Shown here in pieces: positions 52,645 through 64,000 of a stretch of DNA of 64,000 bases (positions are counted from its first letter, which is position 1; every line of letters starts with the position of its first letter). The translations under genes and the position numbers were made by a program. This stretch comes from Silurus meridionalis (Eukaryota; Chordata; Actinopteri; Siluriformes; Siluridae): the NCBI RefSeq assembly GCF_014805685.1, contig NC_060904.1:14557811-14621810 (forward strand), read 5' to 3'. A model generated the notes under the pieces. The model saw nothing but the letters and a program-made list of their open reading frames with translations. It was not told the DNA's origin and did no database searches.

Positions 52645-55600
52645 ATGGGAAAGAAACACAAAAAATATAAGCCGGAATGGAGAACTGTGGACGGAGGTGA
52701 GTGTTTAGCTCGTGCACGGACCTTGCTAGGTTTTGATTCATTCATGAGCTAACAAGTAATAAACAATATACATCTGAGCATAATTTAGCTAAGAAATAAA
52801 CATATTCTGTAATAAGAATTTTTTTTTTGACTAAGCTTTGAATTGCTGAACTATTTTAGAGGCTTTATCGCAACAGACTTTCATTTTATGTGTGTTATAA
52901 CACAGTACACGGATCCTGTAACAGGCTGTGCCCCAAATCACCTCTTATTGGAATAAATAGTGCGCAGAAACATTTTACATGTACGCTATTAAGTGCACTA
53001 GTGTGAAGGAGTATGAGGCATTTAGGATTCTTTCAATGTATGGCATTTGTAATATTATATAATGTAAAAATGTAATATAATATAATGTTATTGGGCAATA
53101 AACGATTTTAAATATGCAATGATAAAGCACCCTGGATTAGATGAAGTTAAGGGCCTTGCTCAAGGGACCAAAAGTGTAATCTTGACTGAACTGGGGCTTG
53201 AACCCCCAACATTATATGTAACCCAGAGCCCTAACCTCTGAACCACCACTGGCCCTTATTTGCATGTCCCAGCTTGTCAGAAAAGTGGGGTCTGAGCGCA
53301 GGGCCAGCCATGATACAGCGCCCCTGGAGCACAGAGGGATACAACAGTGGAAGCTTGGCTGTGCTGGGTCTTGAACCCCCTGACATTATGATCAGTAACA
53401 CATTATTAATACGTAGCCAAAAATTGCTATAACGCTCCGGTGTTTTGAGTTGATTAGCTGATTGGCATGTCAGCATATTCTAATATGTTGAGGTTTTTGT
53501 TAAATGTGAGATAAAATCATCACAATTTAAAGAACCAAAGACTAAAACTACTTCAGTCTGTGTGCATTGAATTTATTTAATACACGTGTTTCACACTTTG
53601 AGTTGAATTTCTGAATTAAATGACCTTTTTCAGAGATATTCTAATTTATTGAGATGCACCTGTGTGTATGTATATATTCATGGGTGCATCCCTCACATTT
53701 CAGCAACCTTTGTAGTAGATCTTATCCAGGGACCATACTATAGAAATGTACCTCAAGACATATTTTAGAGTAGTAAGTGTGCAGTTTGTATAGCAGTAGA
53801 AATTTACTGTCCTTTGAAAATAACTAAAAATACAACCATTATTGTCAAAATAACTAGCAACAGAATTGAGTACACCCTGTGAGAACAGCTGTACGTGGTG
53901 TATCCATGCAAAGCCACATGTCCTATTCATCATGCTCATGTTTTTGTCTGCTTGACAGGACCATACAAATTTATGTATCTTGTAGTAGAGCGGTTCAAAT
54001 GATTACAACGGTAAAATTTTTCTTGACACCCCAGATTACGAGGACCAGCCCTTGGATAAGCCGCTGAAATTGGTGTTGAAGGTTGGGGGCAGCGAAGTCA
54101 CTGAACTCTCCGGCTCGGGGCATGACTCGAGTTACTACGATGACCGCTCTGACCACGAACGAGAGAGGCACAAGGAGAAGAAAAAGAAGAAAAAGAAAAA
54201 ATCTGAAAAGGAGAAGGACAAGCACGTGGACGACGAAGAAAGGAGAAGACGAAAGGTTAGTAAAGGAGCATGTTGGTCAACATGTATACAGTATAAATAA
54301 AATATGCAGCGGATATATTTTTTTTGCTTCCTTTGTAACTGTTTACATGCTTTAACCAGACTATTCCTAAATAAGGTCTTTTGATGGTTTGTTTAATTTC
54401 ACAGGAGGAAAAGAAGAAAAAACGGGAAAGAGAGCAGCAAGAAAATGCAGCCAGTGCCCCGGTGGAGCCCCTCATCCTGACTAAACCGGTAGAGGTACAG
54501 TCACTAAGCTGCTTCTTATGACTCAGGAGACACAGTGCTGCAGTTCATACTTACGTTGACCAAGTGTGGTGGTTTTGGGATGTTCCTTGATGTTTTTGTG
54601 CCGTGCTCTAGGTGGTGGTGGAGGAAAGAAAAAGGAAAAGGGAGAAGATTGAGGCTGAGGTTGAGGAGTTCCTCCCCAGCATAAAGACAGAGGCCGATAT
54701 GCAGGCAGACCGGCCTGTCAGAGCCTGCCGCACTCAGCAAGGTGACCTTTTAACGTATTCCATGTTCCTGAAACGCACTGAACCACCAATACAAAATATG
54801 TGTTAAGTACAGGCAGCAACCTTTCTTATTGTATGTATTAGGGACGTGCTTCTCCATTCTCCATGCAAGTCTTATCTCCATGCATAGTCAATGATATTAT
54901 CTTTTTTAAGATACATTTGAAGCAGCTACCGATGCGATGCAGTAAGATTCACCTCTATTACAATCCGATTGCAATTTGGTTCAATTCAAAAAAATATGAT
55001 GCCATGCAATTCAATATGGTACAGATAGTTTGTTTTTATTTCTTTACTTCAGACAGACAGCAAATCGTCAATTTACTTGAAGTGCCTTTTGGCTTCTAAC
55101 GCATGGCCCTTCCACAAACATGTCTTTGTAGTGCAAAAAAAAAAAATTAAATAAAACCAGACATACTTTACCTGTTGTCTACAGGAAGATGCAGCTCTAC
55201 CTCTGCCATGTTAATCTGTATTCTATATGACTCTCAGGACACGCCTCAGTCTCCGTAGTGTTGTGCTACGTCATATTCATGTAGCAGCAGAGATGCTGAG
55301 AGAACGCGCTCGCGAGGAGAAATCAATCTACATATCAAATACTGGTCACAAATGATGAAGAGTTTTAGCCATTGTGTTATTGTATAACGTGTCTATCTTG
55401 TTCCAGAAAACGAAAGCACGCCTCGCCAGCAGCTCCTCGAGCATTTCCTGCGTCTCCTACAGAGGTTTGATCAGGAGGTCTTTTCTGTCTCGTCCTGCCT
55501 CCACAGTCATAGTGTCTATAGAATCTACACAAAACACATTTAAGATAAAGTAGGAAAGAGAGGTTTCCTCTTTCTGAATGCTGTTTGAGTAAGAAAAACA

Positions 55601-58600
55601 TTTTTTGTAGTACTTTTCCAGTGCTTTTTTTTTTTTTTGGCAGGAAAGACCCTCATGGGTTTTTTTCTTTCCCTGTGACGGACGCCATCGCGCCAGGCTA
55701 CTCCATGATCATCAAACACCCCATGGACTTCAGTACCATGAAGGACAAGATTGCCATGAACGATTACAAGACAGTTACGGAGTTTAAGGTATTTGGTTCT
55801 GTTGTATCTCGTCAGGTCCGGTACCTCAGCTTTTTTTTTTATTTTGATGAAGTAAGACATGGTACAAAGGTACACGAGTAGAGATCGACCAATAGCGGAT
55901 TTTAATGATAGCGAGGTTGGATTGTACTTGCTGATAATCAATTAATCAACCGATTTTTTTAAAAAGACGCTGGATAAAATTTTTTCAAATAAACATAACA
56001 CTCCATGTAAAATAGTACTGAACTTTATTACAAACATAAAAAAAAGTACTGTTGTGAAAATGTGCTAAATAAAATACATATGAATTAATTACAGTATATT
56101 AATAAATATAATTTATCATTAATATTTATAAATAATAAATATAGCACTCTTTTTGCAGCATGAATCTCACTTGTAAAAACAAATGTCAGTGACTCGCCTC
56201 TAGAGGTCGCTCTCGTATTGACAGCGGACTGCAGGCCGGAAAAACTATCGGTATAGATTTTTGCGGACAGCAATCAATTCTTTACAGGAGACCTATTTAT
56301 GGGAGTTCATAGATGGATACATAAGATCACAGACTGGTTCAGAGAAAGGTACAGTTCCGTTGACAGGACAATAGAGAGGGTTCTGGGTGAGGGATGGGCT
56401 CGTAAAGAGAAAAATGTTCTTGGATGGGTTGATCGATTTGTAGGCAGGTTTATTGGATCATATAGAGGTTTATAGATTAATAGAGCGGTTTTGTTAACAG
56501 ACCTGTAACTTGTAGATAGACTGCATGTTATAGTTGCATTAGTGAACACTGTATAATCTACTCTTGTTAATTAAATTGAAATGTTGCTCCCCATGGTGAT
56601 ATTGTATTGCAGAAATGGATTCATGTAATCTACACTGACTTGTGTTCACTTTATTTTAAATGGAACCTTTGTTGTTGCTGTGTTTCTCATATTTAGGCTG
56701 ACTTCAAGCTGATGTGTGATAACGCCATGGTGTATAACCGACCCGAGACGGTCTACTATAAAGCTGCTAAGAAGCTTCTCCACACAGGTTTCAAGATGAT
56801 GAGCAAAGTAACTCGCTGCGTATTTGTTTCCTGACTTTGTTCTTACTCTTCCCATACTTCCCATTTTTCCACCTTAATGCCCACTTAAAATGCAACACTA
56901 ACGCTTAGAATTTCAGCTAACACGCGTAACATCACAGCGGTTGCTATGCACGTGCACGATAGGCTGCATGCTTATTTTATTCCATCCCATTCCGGAGCCC
57001 CTTCCATTGCATGCCATCGGCTTTTGCGTTCCTTTGCTCCCATGGTCATGGCCCTCAAAGGTCTCATGATGGAGGAGTAAACACTTGGCTGCGCGGCTGT
57101 TTCTCTGCTCTATTTCCAGGAGCGGCTGTTAGCTCTGAAGCGCAGCATGTCTTTCATGCACGACATGGATTTCTCTCAGCAGGCCGCCATTTTGGGTGAC
57201 GAGGACGTAGCCGGTGAGGAGCCAGTTCCAGAAGTCGCCCATTTTCACACAGAGTGTGCCAAAAAATCCAAAAAGCAGCCAGTTAAAGAACCCATGATAA
57301 GGTAAAAAGTGAGAGTCTACAGTGTCACAGTTTTGAAATATAAAAAAGTTTAATGTTTTGACTTAACATCGAGTGATAAAAGAGAGACTGGTAAGGAAAC
57401 AACTGTTTATATCTCCTGTAATGTAGCAGCTATAAACCTTAGCCTCATGGACAAGTGTGATGTGTCATTGTTCAATAAATCTGAAAATTAATCTTTTGCA
57501 AATTGCTGTGGTGAATAATCAGCTGCAGTTCCCCCAGTGATCTGTTTGAGCCGGAGGGGAACGCGTGCAGTCTGACAGACAGCACAGCTGAGGAACACGT
57601 TCTGGCGCTGGTGGAGCATGCAGCGGATGAAGCGCGTGATCGCATCAACCGCCACATGCCAAATTCGAAGGTATGTGATCTCTATAAAATACTGATCAGA
57701 AAGAGATATTGCTGATGTGCTTCCTGATGAGATTTCTTTGTGTTCTTGCTCTTGTTTAGGTAGGGTACATTAGAAAGGAAGCAGACGGGACTCTGATTTA
57801 TACTGTAGTTAATCAGGATCCAGAGGCAGAAGGTACACATCGCCATAGACAAACATAAACACACACATACACACACAGATATTTGTGGAACTTTTGACAC
57901 AAGAAAACTCAAGTTCTTTTGTAATACATTAGACTGTAGTCAAGGAGGAAGATTGCTAGATGCATGCTTTTGGTTAACGTGACATACGATCCAAAAAGTG
58001 AACATATAACTCATGTAACTCAAAAATGCTAAAATAAAATAAGGATTTTTTTACATTGTTACATTGATTTTTTTTCCATCAGTAATGTGAATGGCACCAA
58101 TACTAGAAAATACATTAAGATTTCTGAAATGCATTCTTTTATAGATGAAGAGAGTCATACTGTAGATTTAAGCTCACTTTCCAACAAGCTCTTACCTGGC
58201 CTTACAACCCTGGGATTCAAAGATGACCGAAGACACAAGGGTAATTAATCCTAAGCCCTCCCCTTTTTTCACACTGCTTATGTGTGCTACACTAATATGA
58301 TTTTTTTAATATACTCGTTTTGTGTCCAGTGACGTACCTGAATAGCGCATACAACGCTCAGACACTGCAGAACAACTCCATCTACCCGGACCTGCTTCCT
58401 GAGGAGATGGATATGCTGTACTCGGCTTACGGAGATGAGACGGGGGTGCAGTGCGCTCTCAGGTTCACCATACAAACTTACCAGCTAGCCAACAAAACAA
58501 TACATTAAAGATACATAGGAATCAGCTATCGATAGTACATATATATGCAGTGCAATTCAAATTCGATTTGATTCAACGGAAAAATGCAAAAATGCAAATA

Positions 58601-61600
58601 AATATGGTACAAATAGTTTGCTTTTATTTCTTTGGGTCATACATGCAGCAAATCATCAATTTACTTTAAGTGCTTTCTGGCTTTGAACACGTCCTGTTCA
58701 TAAACAGGCCTTTGTAGTGCAAAAAAAAAGAAAAGAAAAAAAGACGTTTTTTTCCTGTTCTGTCTCCAGGAAGATGCAGCTCTACCTCTGCCATGTTAAT
58801 CTGTATTTTATGTGACTCTCAGGACACGCCTCGGTCTCCGTAGTGTTGTGATGCGTCATATACACGTGAAAAAACTATTGGTCACTTTCTACATAATAAA
58901 AGTATAGCGCATCTAATAATAATTATATATTAATTACTGATGCAAATATGTTTAAAATGATGCATTGGGAAATGTTATTTCCAATGCACACTTTTTAAAA
59001 TCTATGCATCACAGTTTTAACTTTTATGCAGAACTTTTAAATGTGAAACGGTGAATTTTACCATCTCTCATATCAGCCGATGCTGAACCTGCTGTGTAAT
59101 TACAGGAAGACACTGTATTTAATGCTTAATTACACATGTCATGTCTTGTCAAGTATCAAGTCTCCCCCATATTTGTACATCTTCAGCCTGCAGGAGTTTG
59201 TAAAGGACTGTGGCAGTTTTACCAAAAGGCTCGTCAACGACCTGTTGGACAAAATGACAGGCAATGATCACTCCAAGGCCATCTTCCAAATCCGACAGGT
59301 ACCTGACAACATTTCGAACGGCAACAGCTGGTCAACCAAAACATTTCACTTGAGCAAGACACTGCAAATCGCTGCAAGTCAAAGCAAGTTGCATGGATCA
59401 GTATCTTAGATACACTTGCTTACCAGACGCTTATAAAGCTAAAACAAGTAGCTATCTTGTGGAAGCCACCAAAAAGGAATTTGGTCATCTGTATGTATGA
59501 ATTGATTGATTTTACTTAGAAATGATTTGCACATTTAATCTTCATGCTCCTGTTCTGGGTTCAGGGATTCAGTTTGAGGTGTGATATACGTATGCAAACG
59601 GAGGAAATACGCATGTATTGCTTTGTCCAGTGAAAAATCTGGACACCAAACGTGTTTTACTTGTGTACTATATTTGATGTAAAAGAGGTATAATTGGGTC
59701 ATTTTCAATGATTTGCCCTTTTTTTTTCTTCTCAGAAAAGAAACCTGCCAGTGGACGAAGCCAAGTCTTCTTTATGTGATATGCAGGTAAATGCTGTTCA
59801 CATTACAACATAGAAGTGATAAAGGCATGAGAGAGAAGTGCAGCAAAGCCTCCTGTGTTTAAAAAAAATATTATGATGTATATTAACTTTAATAGTAGTA
59901 ATTTATGTGCATATTTGTACGATACACCAAAAATCAGCACTATTACAAAAGTGATATTGATTTTATACAAAAGTTAAACAAACAAGAAGTTAGTATTAAG
60001 AGACTTACATTTAAGACACCGCATTGCCTAGTTATGCTCTATTTCACCAACAAAAATCATTCCAAACAAAGCAACATGATGATGTTTAGTTCCTAAATTA
60101 ATCACTCATTTAAATGATTCTGTTCAATCGCACAGACTCAAAAATTGTACTGAATTACTGGTGGTTTTAATTTCACATTTAAAGTATCTTCTCACTTTTT
60201 TTTATAATCTTGAATATCAGTAATAAATGTTTTATGTTTAAAATATCAAACATTTGTAACTGCAGGTAAAGCAATACATGCCCCTCTGAGCTGCCAGTGT
60301 AAATACATCGAAATGCCGCTTTATATGCAGCTTCTGTTTCCTCTGCATTGCAAAGATGAATCTTGTTGATACCAGTGGTGGTGATGCCCTTGGCGACTGC
60401 CCGTGTCGTCAATGCCTTAATCTGCCACTGCCAAGCGGCACTCAAAACAAGTTTAAAAACAGAGCTGGCTGTCTGATTGACTTTGAAATGTAGTGAAGTT
60501 TCCCCAAATGGAAATACTTCAGTAAAGTACACATTTGTGAAAAAGCTACTTAAGTACAATAACGAATTACTTAAAAATAAATAAATAAATAAAATGTCTT
60601 ATTTTTCTATTTGGCTGGTTAAATGTAAGAAATTGTATCAAATGATGATGCACACTTTTAGAAACAATAAAGGAATAAAATGCATAAAAGCTAAAAACCA
60701 ATTTAAAATTCTTCTAAAAGATTCGTCTCTGTCACTACTGTGAACTGACCACCACACTAAATATAAAGAATATCAACATTTTCACGCTGGTCCTTAAGGT
60801 ACCAGCACAATAAAACACTCAGCCAAATATCATCATTATCGATTAAAAAAAAAAGATATTTTTGACAGTATCACACACCCCTCCCCAATCATTCATATAA
60901 CATGATTAGATGTGCATATTTGCATATACGTAGTAATATGCATTAAACGCATTAAACATTTATCGTATTCAAAAAGCACAAAAGATCAACAGAGAGGAAA
61001 AACAATTGCAAATAAGATTAAATATCTGCCTACTTTATATCAAATCTGCTTTGTTTTATGTTCTGTTTTCTGATTTCAGAGTGCAGATGAAGCCATGATG
61101 GACAGTGGATCAGTGCTGGAATTCATGAATTTAAAGAATTACCCAGACATGACCCTGGACATGCTCAACCCTCTGGGTAAGTCTTTTCTCGTCTTTTCAC
61201 TGCCTTCATTGCAGAAAGAACAACTGAGCAGCACTGAGGCAGTATTGAACCCTTTCTCTCGTCATTCTGTAGCAGGGAAAACTGTGAAGAAGGAGCCAGA
61301 CCACGAAGACAGCCACCAGCACTTTGACGACGCGGCCAAGCTCCTGCAGGAATTCCAGGACGCAGCGGTGGACAGAGTCGGATCCAGACCTTCGTCCAAC
61401 CTTTCCTCTCTCTCTAATGCTTCAGAGAGAGATCAGCACCATTTAGGTAAACCACACGCCACACAGCACTGCAAAGAAAACAAGATAATAATAATGTGAT
61501 AAAAATGATTCAGAATCAGTCACAGAGTATTGGATTTATATCAGGTGTAATTTTCTTTTTCTTCAAACAGGAAGCTCACCCCATCTTGGTGTTGGAGACC

Positions 61601-61668
61601 AGACGGAGATGGTTCACGACCCCTACGAATTTCTGCAATCTCCGGAGCCAGACTCGGGCACCAGCTGA
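52645..61668 (+). CDS. brd9: Bromodomain-containing protein 9 (ncBAF chromatin remodeler subunit)
   Basis: Exons: 52645-52696, 54035-54255, 54405-54494, 54612-54741, 55407-55464, 55644-55788, 56697-56807, 57120-57301, 57538-57670, 57760-57832, 58145-58240, 58330-58462, 59187-59298, 59736-59786, 61080-61176, 61276-61446, 61571-61668; 650 residues, phases all match. Start MGKKHKKYKPEW, then PLKLVLKVGGSEV, a Lys-rich stretch (about residues 65-85), and a bromodomain (about 165-270) with the DAIAPGYSMIIKHPMDF block and the acetyl-lysine-binding Asn246 in VYNRP. The C-terminal DUF3512 region holds AEEHVLALVEHAADEARDR and LLYSAYGDETGVQCAL-like text (here MLYSAYGDETG). BRD9 defines the non-canonical BAF (SWI/SNF) complex with GLTSCR1/1L in the nucleus. 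It ends DPYEFLQSPEP, as expected. Somewhat longer than the 597-residue human form, mainly between the bromodomain and DUF3512. AATAAA at 61784-61789. Confidence 0.96.
53120..53400. mobile_element. Dispersed fish repeats ('agggccttgctcaagg' type), two pieces
   Basis: Two adjacent pieces in brd9 intron 1. The first carries gttaagggccttgctcaagg and gggcttgaacccccaacatt; the second carries cagtggaagcttggctgtgc and gggtcttgaaccccctgaca. Confidence 0.55.
54905..55285. mobile_element. Dispersed element in brd9 intron 4 (copy 1)
   Basis: Shares aggaagatgcagctctacct, atggtacagatagtttg and cctcagtctccgtagtgttg with a copy at 58510-58862 in brd9 intron 12. No coding frame; superfamily not determined. 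Confidence 0.65.
55879..56296. mobile_element. CCGAT-type element (copy 4)
   Basis: Starts tagagatcgaccaatagcgg and contains gcctctagaggtcgctctcg and 'aaaactatcggtatagattt'. Nearly full length, in brd9 intron 6 directly after the bromodomain exon. Confidence 0.6.
58510..58862. mobile_element. Dispersed element in brd9 intron 12 (copy 2)
   Basis: Second copy of the 54905 element with aggaagatgcagctctacct and cctcggtctccgtagtgttg; same orientation. Confidence 0.65.
60440..60575. mobile_element. 3' fragment of hAT-type MITE
   Basis: Holds tgaagtttccccaaatggaa, agtaaagtacacatttgtg and gctacttaagtacaataacg, as in the right half of 34614-35298. In brd9 intron 14. Confidence 0.6.
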
Positions 61669-61783
61669 CATGTGAGCAGTGTTTCTCAGTGTAAATGGAC
61701 TGACTGAGTGCTGTGTAATGATGTGCTTGTGTTTGTGAACTTGTACAGATGAAGCTGAATTCTGTCACTTTTTTTTTTTGTAC

Positions 61784-61789
61784 AATAAA
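61784..61789 (+). terminator. brd9: brd9 poly(A) signal
   Basis: AATAAA, 116 bases after the stop codon, followed about 10-20 bases later by a GT-rich stretch. Confidence 0.7.
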
Positions 61790-61894
61790 TACTCCTTGTG
61801 AGTTTGTATTTGTCTTTTGTACTTATCTGGGTCTCTTCACAAGTATATCCATTTCATATTTGATAACTAAGTATGAAACAGTCGGCATTAACAG

Positions 61895-62300
61895 CATGAA
61901 CGTCTTCAGTAATTTGAGCTACAGGAGCTCGTCTGTTGGATTGGACTTCACTCCCCATGTGCACCGATGAGCCTCAGCCCCCCACAACCCTGTCGCCGGT
62001 TTACCCATGTTCCTTCCTTGGACCACTTTTTATAGATACTGACTACTGCAGACCAGGAACATCCCACAAGAGCTGCAGTTTTGGTGATGTTCTGACCCAG
62101 TCGTCTAGACGTCACAATTTTTATCAGACTTGCTCAAATCCTTACACTTGCCCATTTTTCCTGCTTTTAACATGTCCACTTTGAGGACAAAATGTTCACT
62201 TGCTGCCTAATGAATATATCCCACCCACTAACAGGTGCCATGATGAAGAGATAATCAGTGTTATTCACTTCACCAGTCAGTAGTCATTACGTTATGTCTG
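61895..62300 (-). mobile_element. Internally deleted Tc1-like element (family B)
   Basis: Third copy of the type at 7788-8225: cttcagtaatttgagctaca, tggaccactttttatagata and acaggtgccatgatgaagag. It starts about 110 bases downstream of the brd9 poly(A) signal. Confidence 0.75.
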
Positions 62301-62890
62301 ACTGGTGTAAATATTTACGTAAATTTTACAGATGTTGTTTTTTTAATTGTCACAAAAGTTACTGTTTATTAGCTGTTTTATTTTCATTTGTGGCAATGCA
62401 GAGACTACACATGTAGAAGGAAGGCTGCCTTGTACTAGGAGTTGGATCATTTGGTCACCAAATAGAGGCGACACTTTCAAATCCCTAAAGCCATATACGA
62501 GTATGTAGCCCAGTACATTCATTATTAATAAAACAGGGGACAGGATCATTTTTATTTATTTATTTTTTTAATGGGGTCATTTAATTGCCGACCACTGTTG
62601 AGAAATGTAGTTTAATTTAGTTTAAAAGAAAGACTCTGAACCATAGAAAGGATACTTAACCATCCTTAGAGACTATACATTAGGACAAATAGAGCAGTTT
62701 ATTGAAAAAAAGGCACTTAAATTGAGTGTATGATCAGTCTGAGTACAAAAAAAGGACAAAGCACGACTGATTCTGCACAGACGATGTATTTGAGACTTTT
62801 GCAGCTAGTGTGGCCAGGCATCTAGGCTGAAAATAGATAAACATAGAAATCAAATGACTCCATGACAAGATGCACATACAGGTTGAGAAG
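62301..62890. other. Unassigned intergenic stretch
   Basis: AT-rich sequence with a poly-T run near 62556. I see no exon, known repeat or structured motif. Confidence 0.4.
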
Positions 62891-62894
62891 TTCA

Positions 62895-63045
62895 GGTTGT
62901 GCCACCTTTATTTAACATTTAACATCTTGCAATCTTTTCCATTAGGGGGCGCCACAACGGATCATCCGTCTCCATACCCCCCCCGTCCTCTACATCTGCC
63001 TCTTTCAAACCAACTACCTGCATGTCCCTCACCACAGGGGCGTAG
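62895..63045. mobile_element. SINE/LINE-like fish repeat fragment
   Basis: Blocks aggggg-cgccacaacggatc, 'catctgcctctttcaaacca' and 'ctacctgcatgtccctcacc' belong to a common fish retrotransposon-derived repeat. The fragment is not coding. Confidence 0.5.
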
Positions 63046-63323
63046 ATTACACGGGGGACGCGGGGGACTTGTCCCTCGCACTTTTTTATAAAAAAGTAAA
63101 TTCGTCCCCCTCACTTTTTTAGTGGAGTGTGTGTTCACGACATGTTGAGGTTTTAATGGAGCGATGTATATTAATGCAGAGTGATTTAAAATTCAAAGAG
63201 ACAAGATAGTCTATATATGACGTTTACGTATCCATGGCAATCAGTCACTCACTTGTCACGCGCTCTAGTACTGTAGCTCGAGACGCATCCGCGGCCCCGC
63301 GCGCGATCCAACATTCGGTTGCG

Positions 63324-63380
63324 ATGAGCTCAAAGCGGCAAAACCCGCTTCACTCCTTTTTTACAAAAAAGTCAAGCAGT
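63324..63380 (+). CDS. Candidate first exon of a hAT/ZMYM-like transposase-derived gene
   Basis: An ATG opens a 19-codon stretch, MSSKRQNPLHSFFTKKSSS, that ends exactly at a strong donor (gtaagt). Lys-rich starts with a 'SFFTKK'-type motif are common at the N-terminus of hAT-related and TTF/ZMYM-type transposases and genes derived from them. It follows a GC-rich patch (63285-63310). The next exons are not in the window, so the assignment is weak. Confidence 0.35.
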
Positions 63381-63877
63381 GTAAGTTGCATGTGGTATCC
63401 GGATTGTGTTGCACAATGTTTAGTAATTCTACCTGTTGCTCTTGTTGAATAATTAGCAAGTTTTAAAGGTTTTAAAGGATTATAAGGAAAAATAGCTGCT
63501 TGGACAAACGTTCACTTTTTTTCTGTGTATTTTCCATAAACTCTTTTATAACGTCTTTTGTTTTAACAAGTGTGTCATCAAAACCCTTCAAATAAGAATA
63601 ATGATAATGTTGAACTGAGATTTTACAGCATCTTTAACTCTGTGTGTCACAGAGAGACGAGGACACGAATAGTAACATTAAAGATGTGATTTTAATAATA
63701 AGTAGCAGGTAAATCACACATACATACAACAGAATAAAGACGATAACCGACACTGAGTGAAGACCGTGGTGATGAGTATAAATAGAGTCCGTGTGAACAG
63801 ACAGGTGAAGACGGGAAACAAACATGGTGGATGACTGGGTGCAAAGGATGATGGGTAATGTAGTCCGGTGAATGAGG

Positions 63878-63950
63878 GCAGACCAGGGGTTTTCAACAGG
63901 TGGTCCCCTGCCCCCTGGTGGTCCGCGGCGGCATTGCATGTGGTCCATGA
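63878..63950. mobile_element. hAT (Charlie-like) terminal segment
   Basis: The text caggggttttcaacaggtgg followed by tggtggtccgcggcgg resembles the terminal inverted repeat and subterminal part of Charlie-type hAT elements. The other end lies outside the window or is lost. Confidence 0.45.
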
Positions 63951-64000
63951 CAGCCTACATAATTTCACTATTAAAATCACTTTTTTTCTATAATTTATTT

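Noticed and set aside
60179..60559. 126-codon minus-strand frame in brd9 intron 14
   Set aside because: Its N-terminal part is the hAT MITE fragment and the rest has no recognisable domain.

Overview
This is a vertebrate nuclear window, almost certainly from a teleost fish. The evidence is intron-split genes with GT-AG junctions, abundant (TG)n, (TA)n and (CT)n microsatellites, and a high density of decayed Tc1/mariner, pogo and hAT elements plus a tRNA-Glu-derived SINE. The repeat families look like those of catfish and other otophysan fishes, but the species cannot be fixed from sequence alone. I read all gene models by hand from splice sites and reading frame; family names rest on remembered protein features, not on a search.

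Layout. (1) 730-859, minus: first coding exon of a cytosolic sulfotransferase whose remainder lies beyond the left edge. (2) 2754-7105, minus: tmem147, an ER membrane protein, in seven exons, with an apparent one-base deletion in the last exon. (3) 9542-39168, minus: nkd2 (naked cuticle homolog 2, a Wnt antagonist), ten coding exons, with a 24.7-kb third intron that occupies the middle of the window and is filled with repeats. (4) 45109-52435, minus: trip13, an AAA+ ATPase that remodels HORMA proteins, with 13 coding exons and one untranslated 5' exon. (5) 52645-61668, plus: brd9, a bromodomain subunit of ncBAF chromatin remodelers, 17 coding exons. trip13 and brd9 are head to head over about 210 bp, so they share a bidirectional promoter carrying E2F-like, CCAAT and ETS motifs. 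brd9, trip13 and nkd2 are also neighbours in human 5p15.33, so this is an old conserved gene block. (6) 61669-64000: transposon relics, plus a short start-exon candidate resembling the N-terminus of a hAT/ZMYM-type transposase-derived gene.

The genes do not form an operon-like pathway. They are independent: ER translocon regulation (tmem147), Wnt/Dishevelled feedback (nkd2), HORMA-domain checkpoint remodeling (trip13) and chromatin remodeling (brd9). I found no new biological system. The most notable points are: nkd2 exon 5, squeezed between a (UG)n tract at its acceptor and a (CA)n tract at its donor; apparent single-base losses in tmem147 and nkd2; a recent 1-kb tandem duplication bounded by three (TG)n tracts; a perfect 28-bp inverted repeat in a trip13 intron; and several datable transposon insertions, including a hAT MITE with a perfect 8-bp target duplication.
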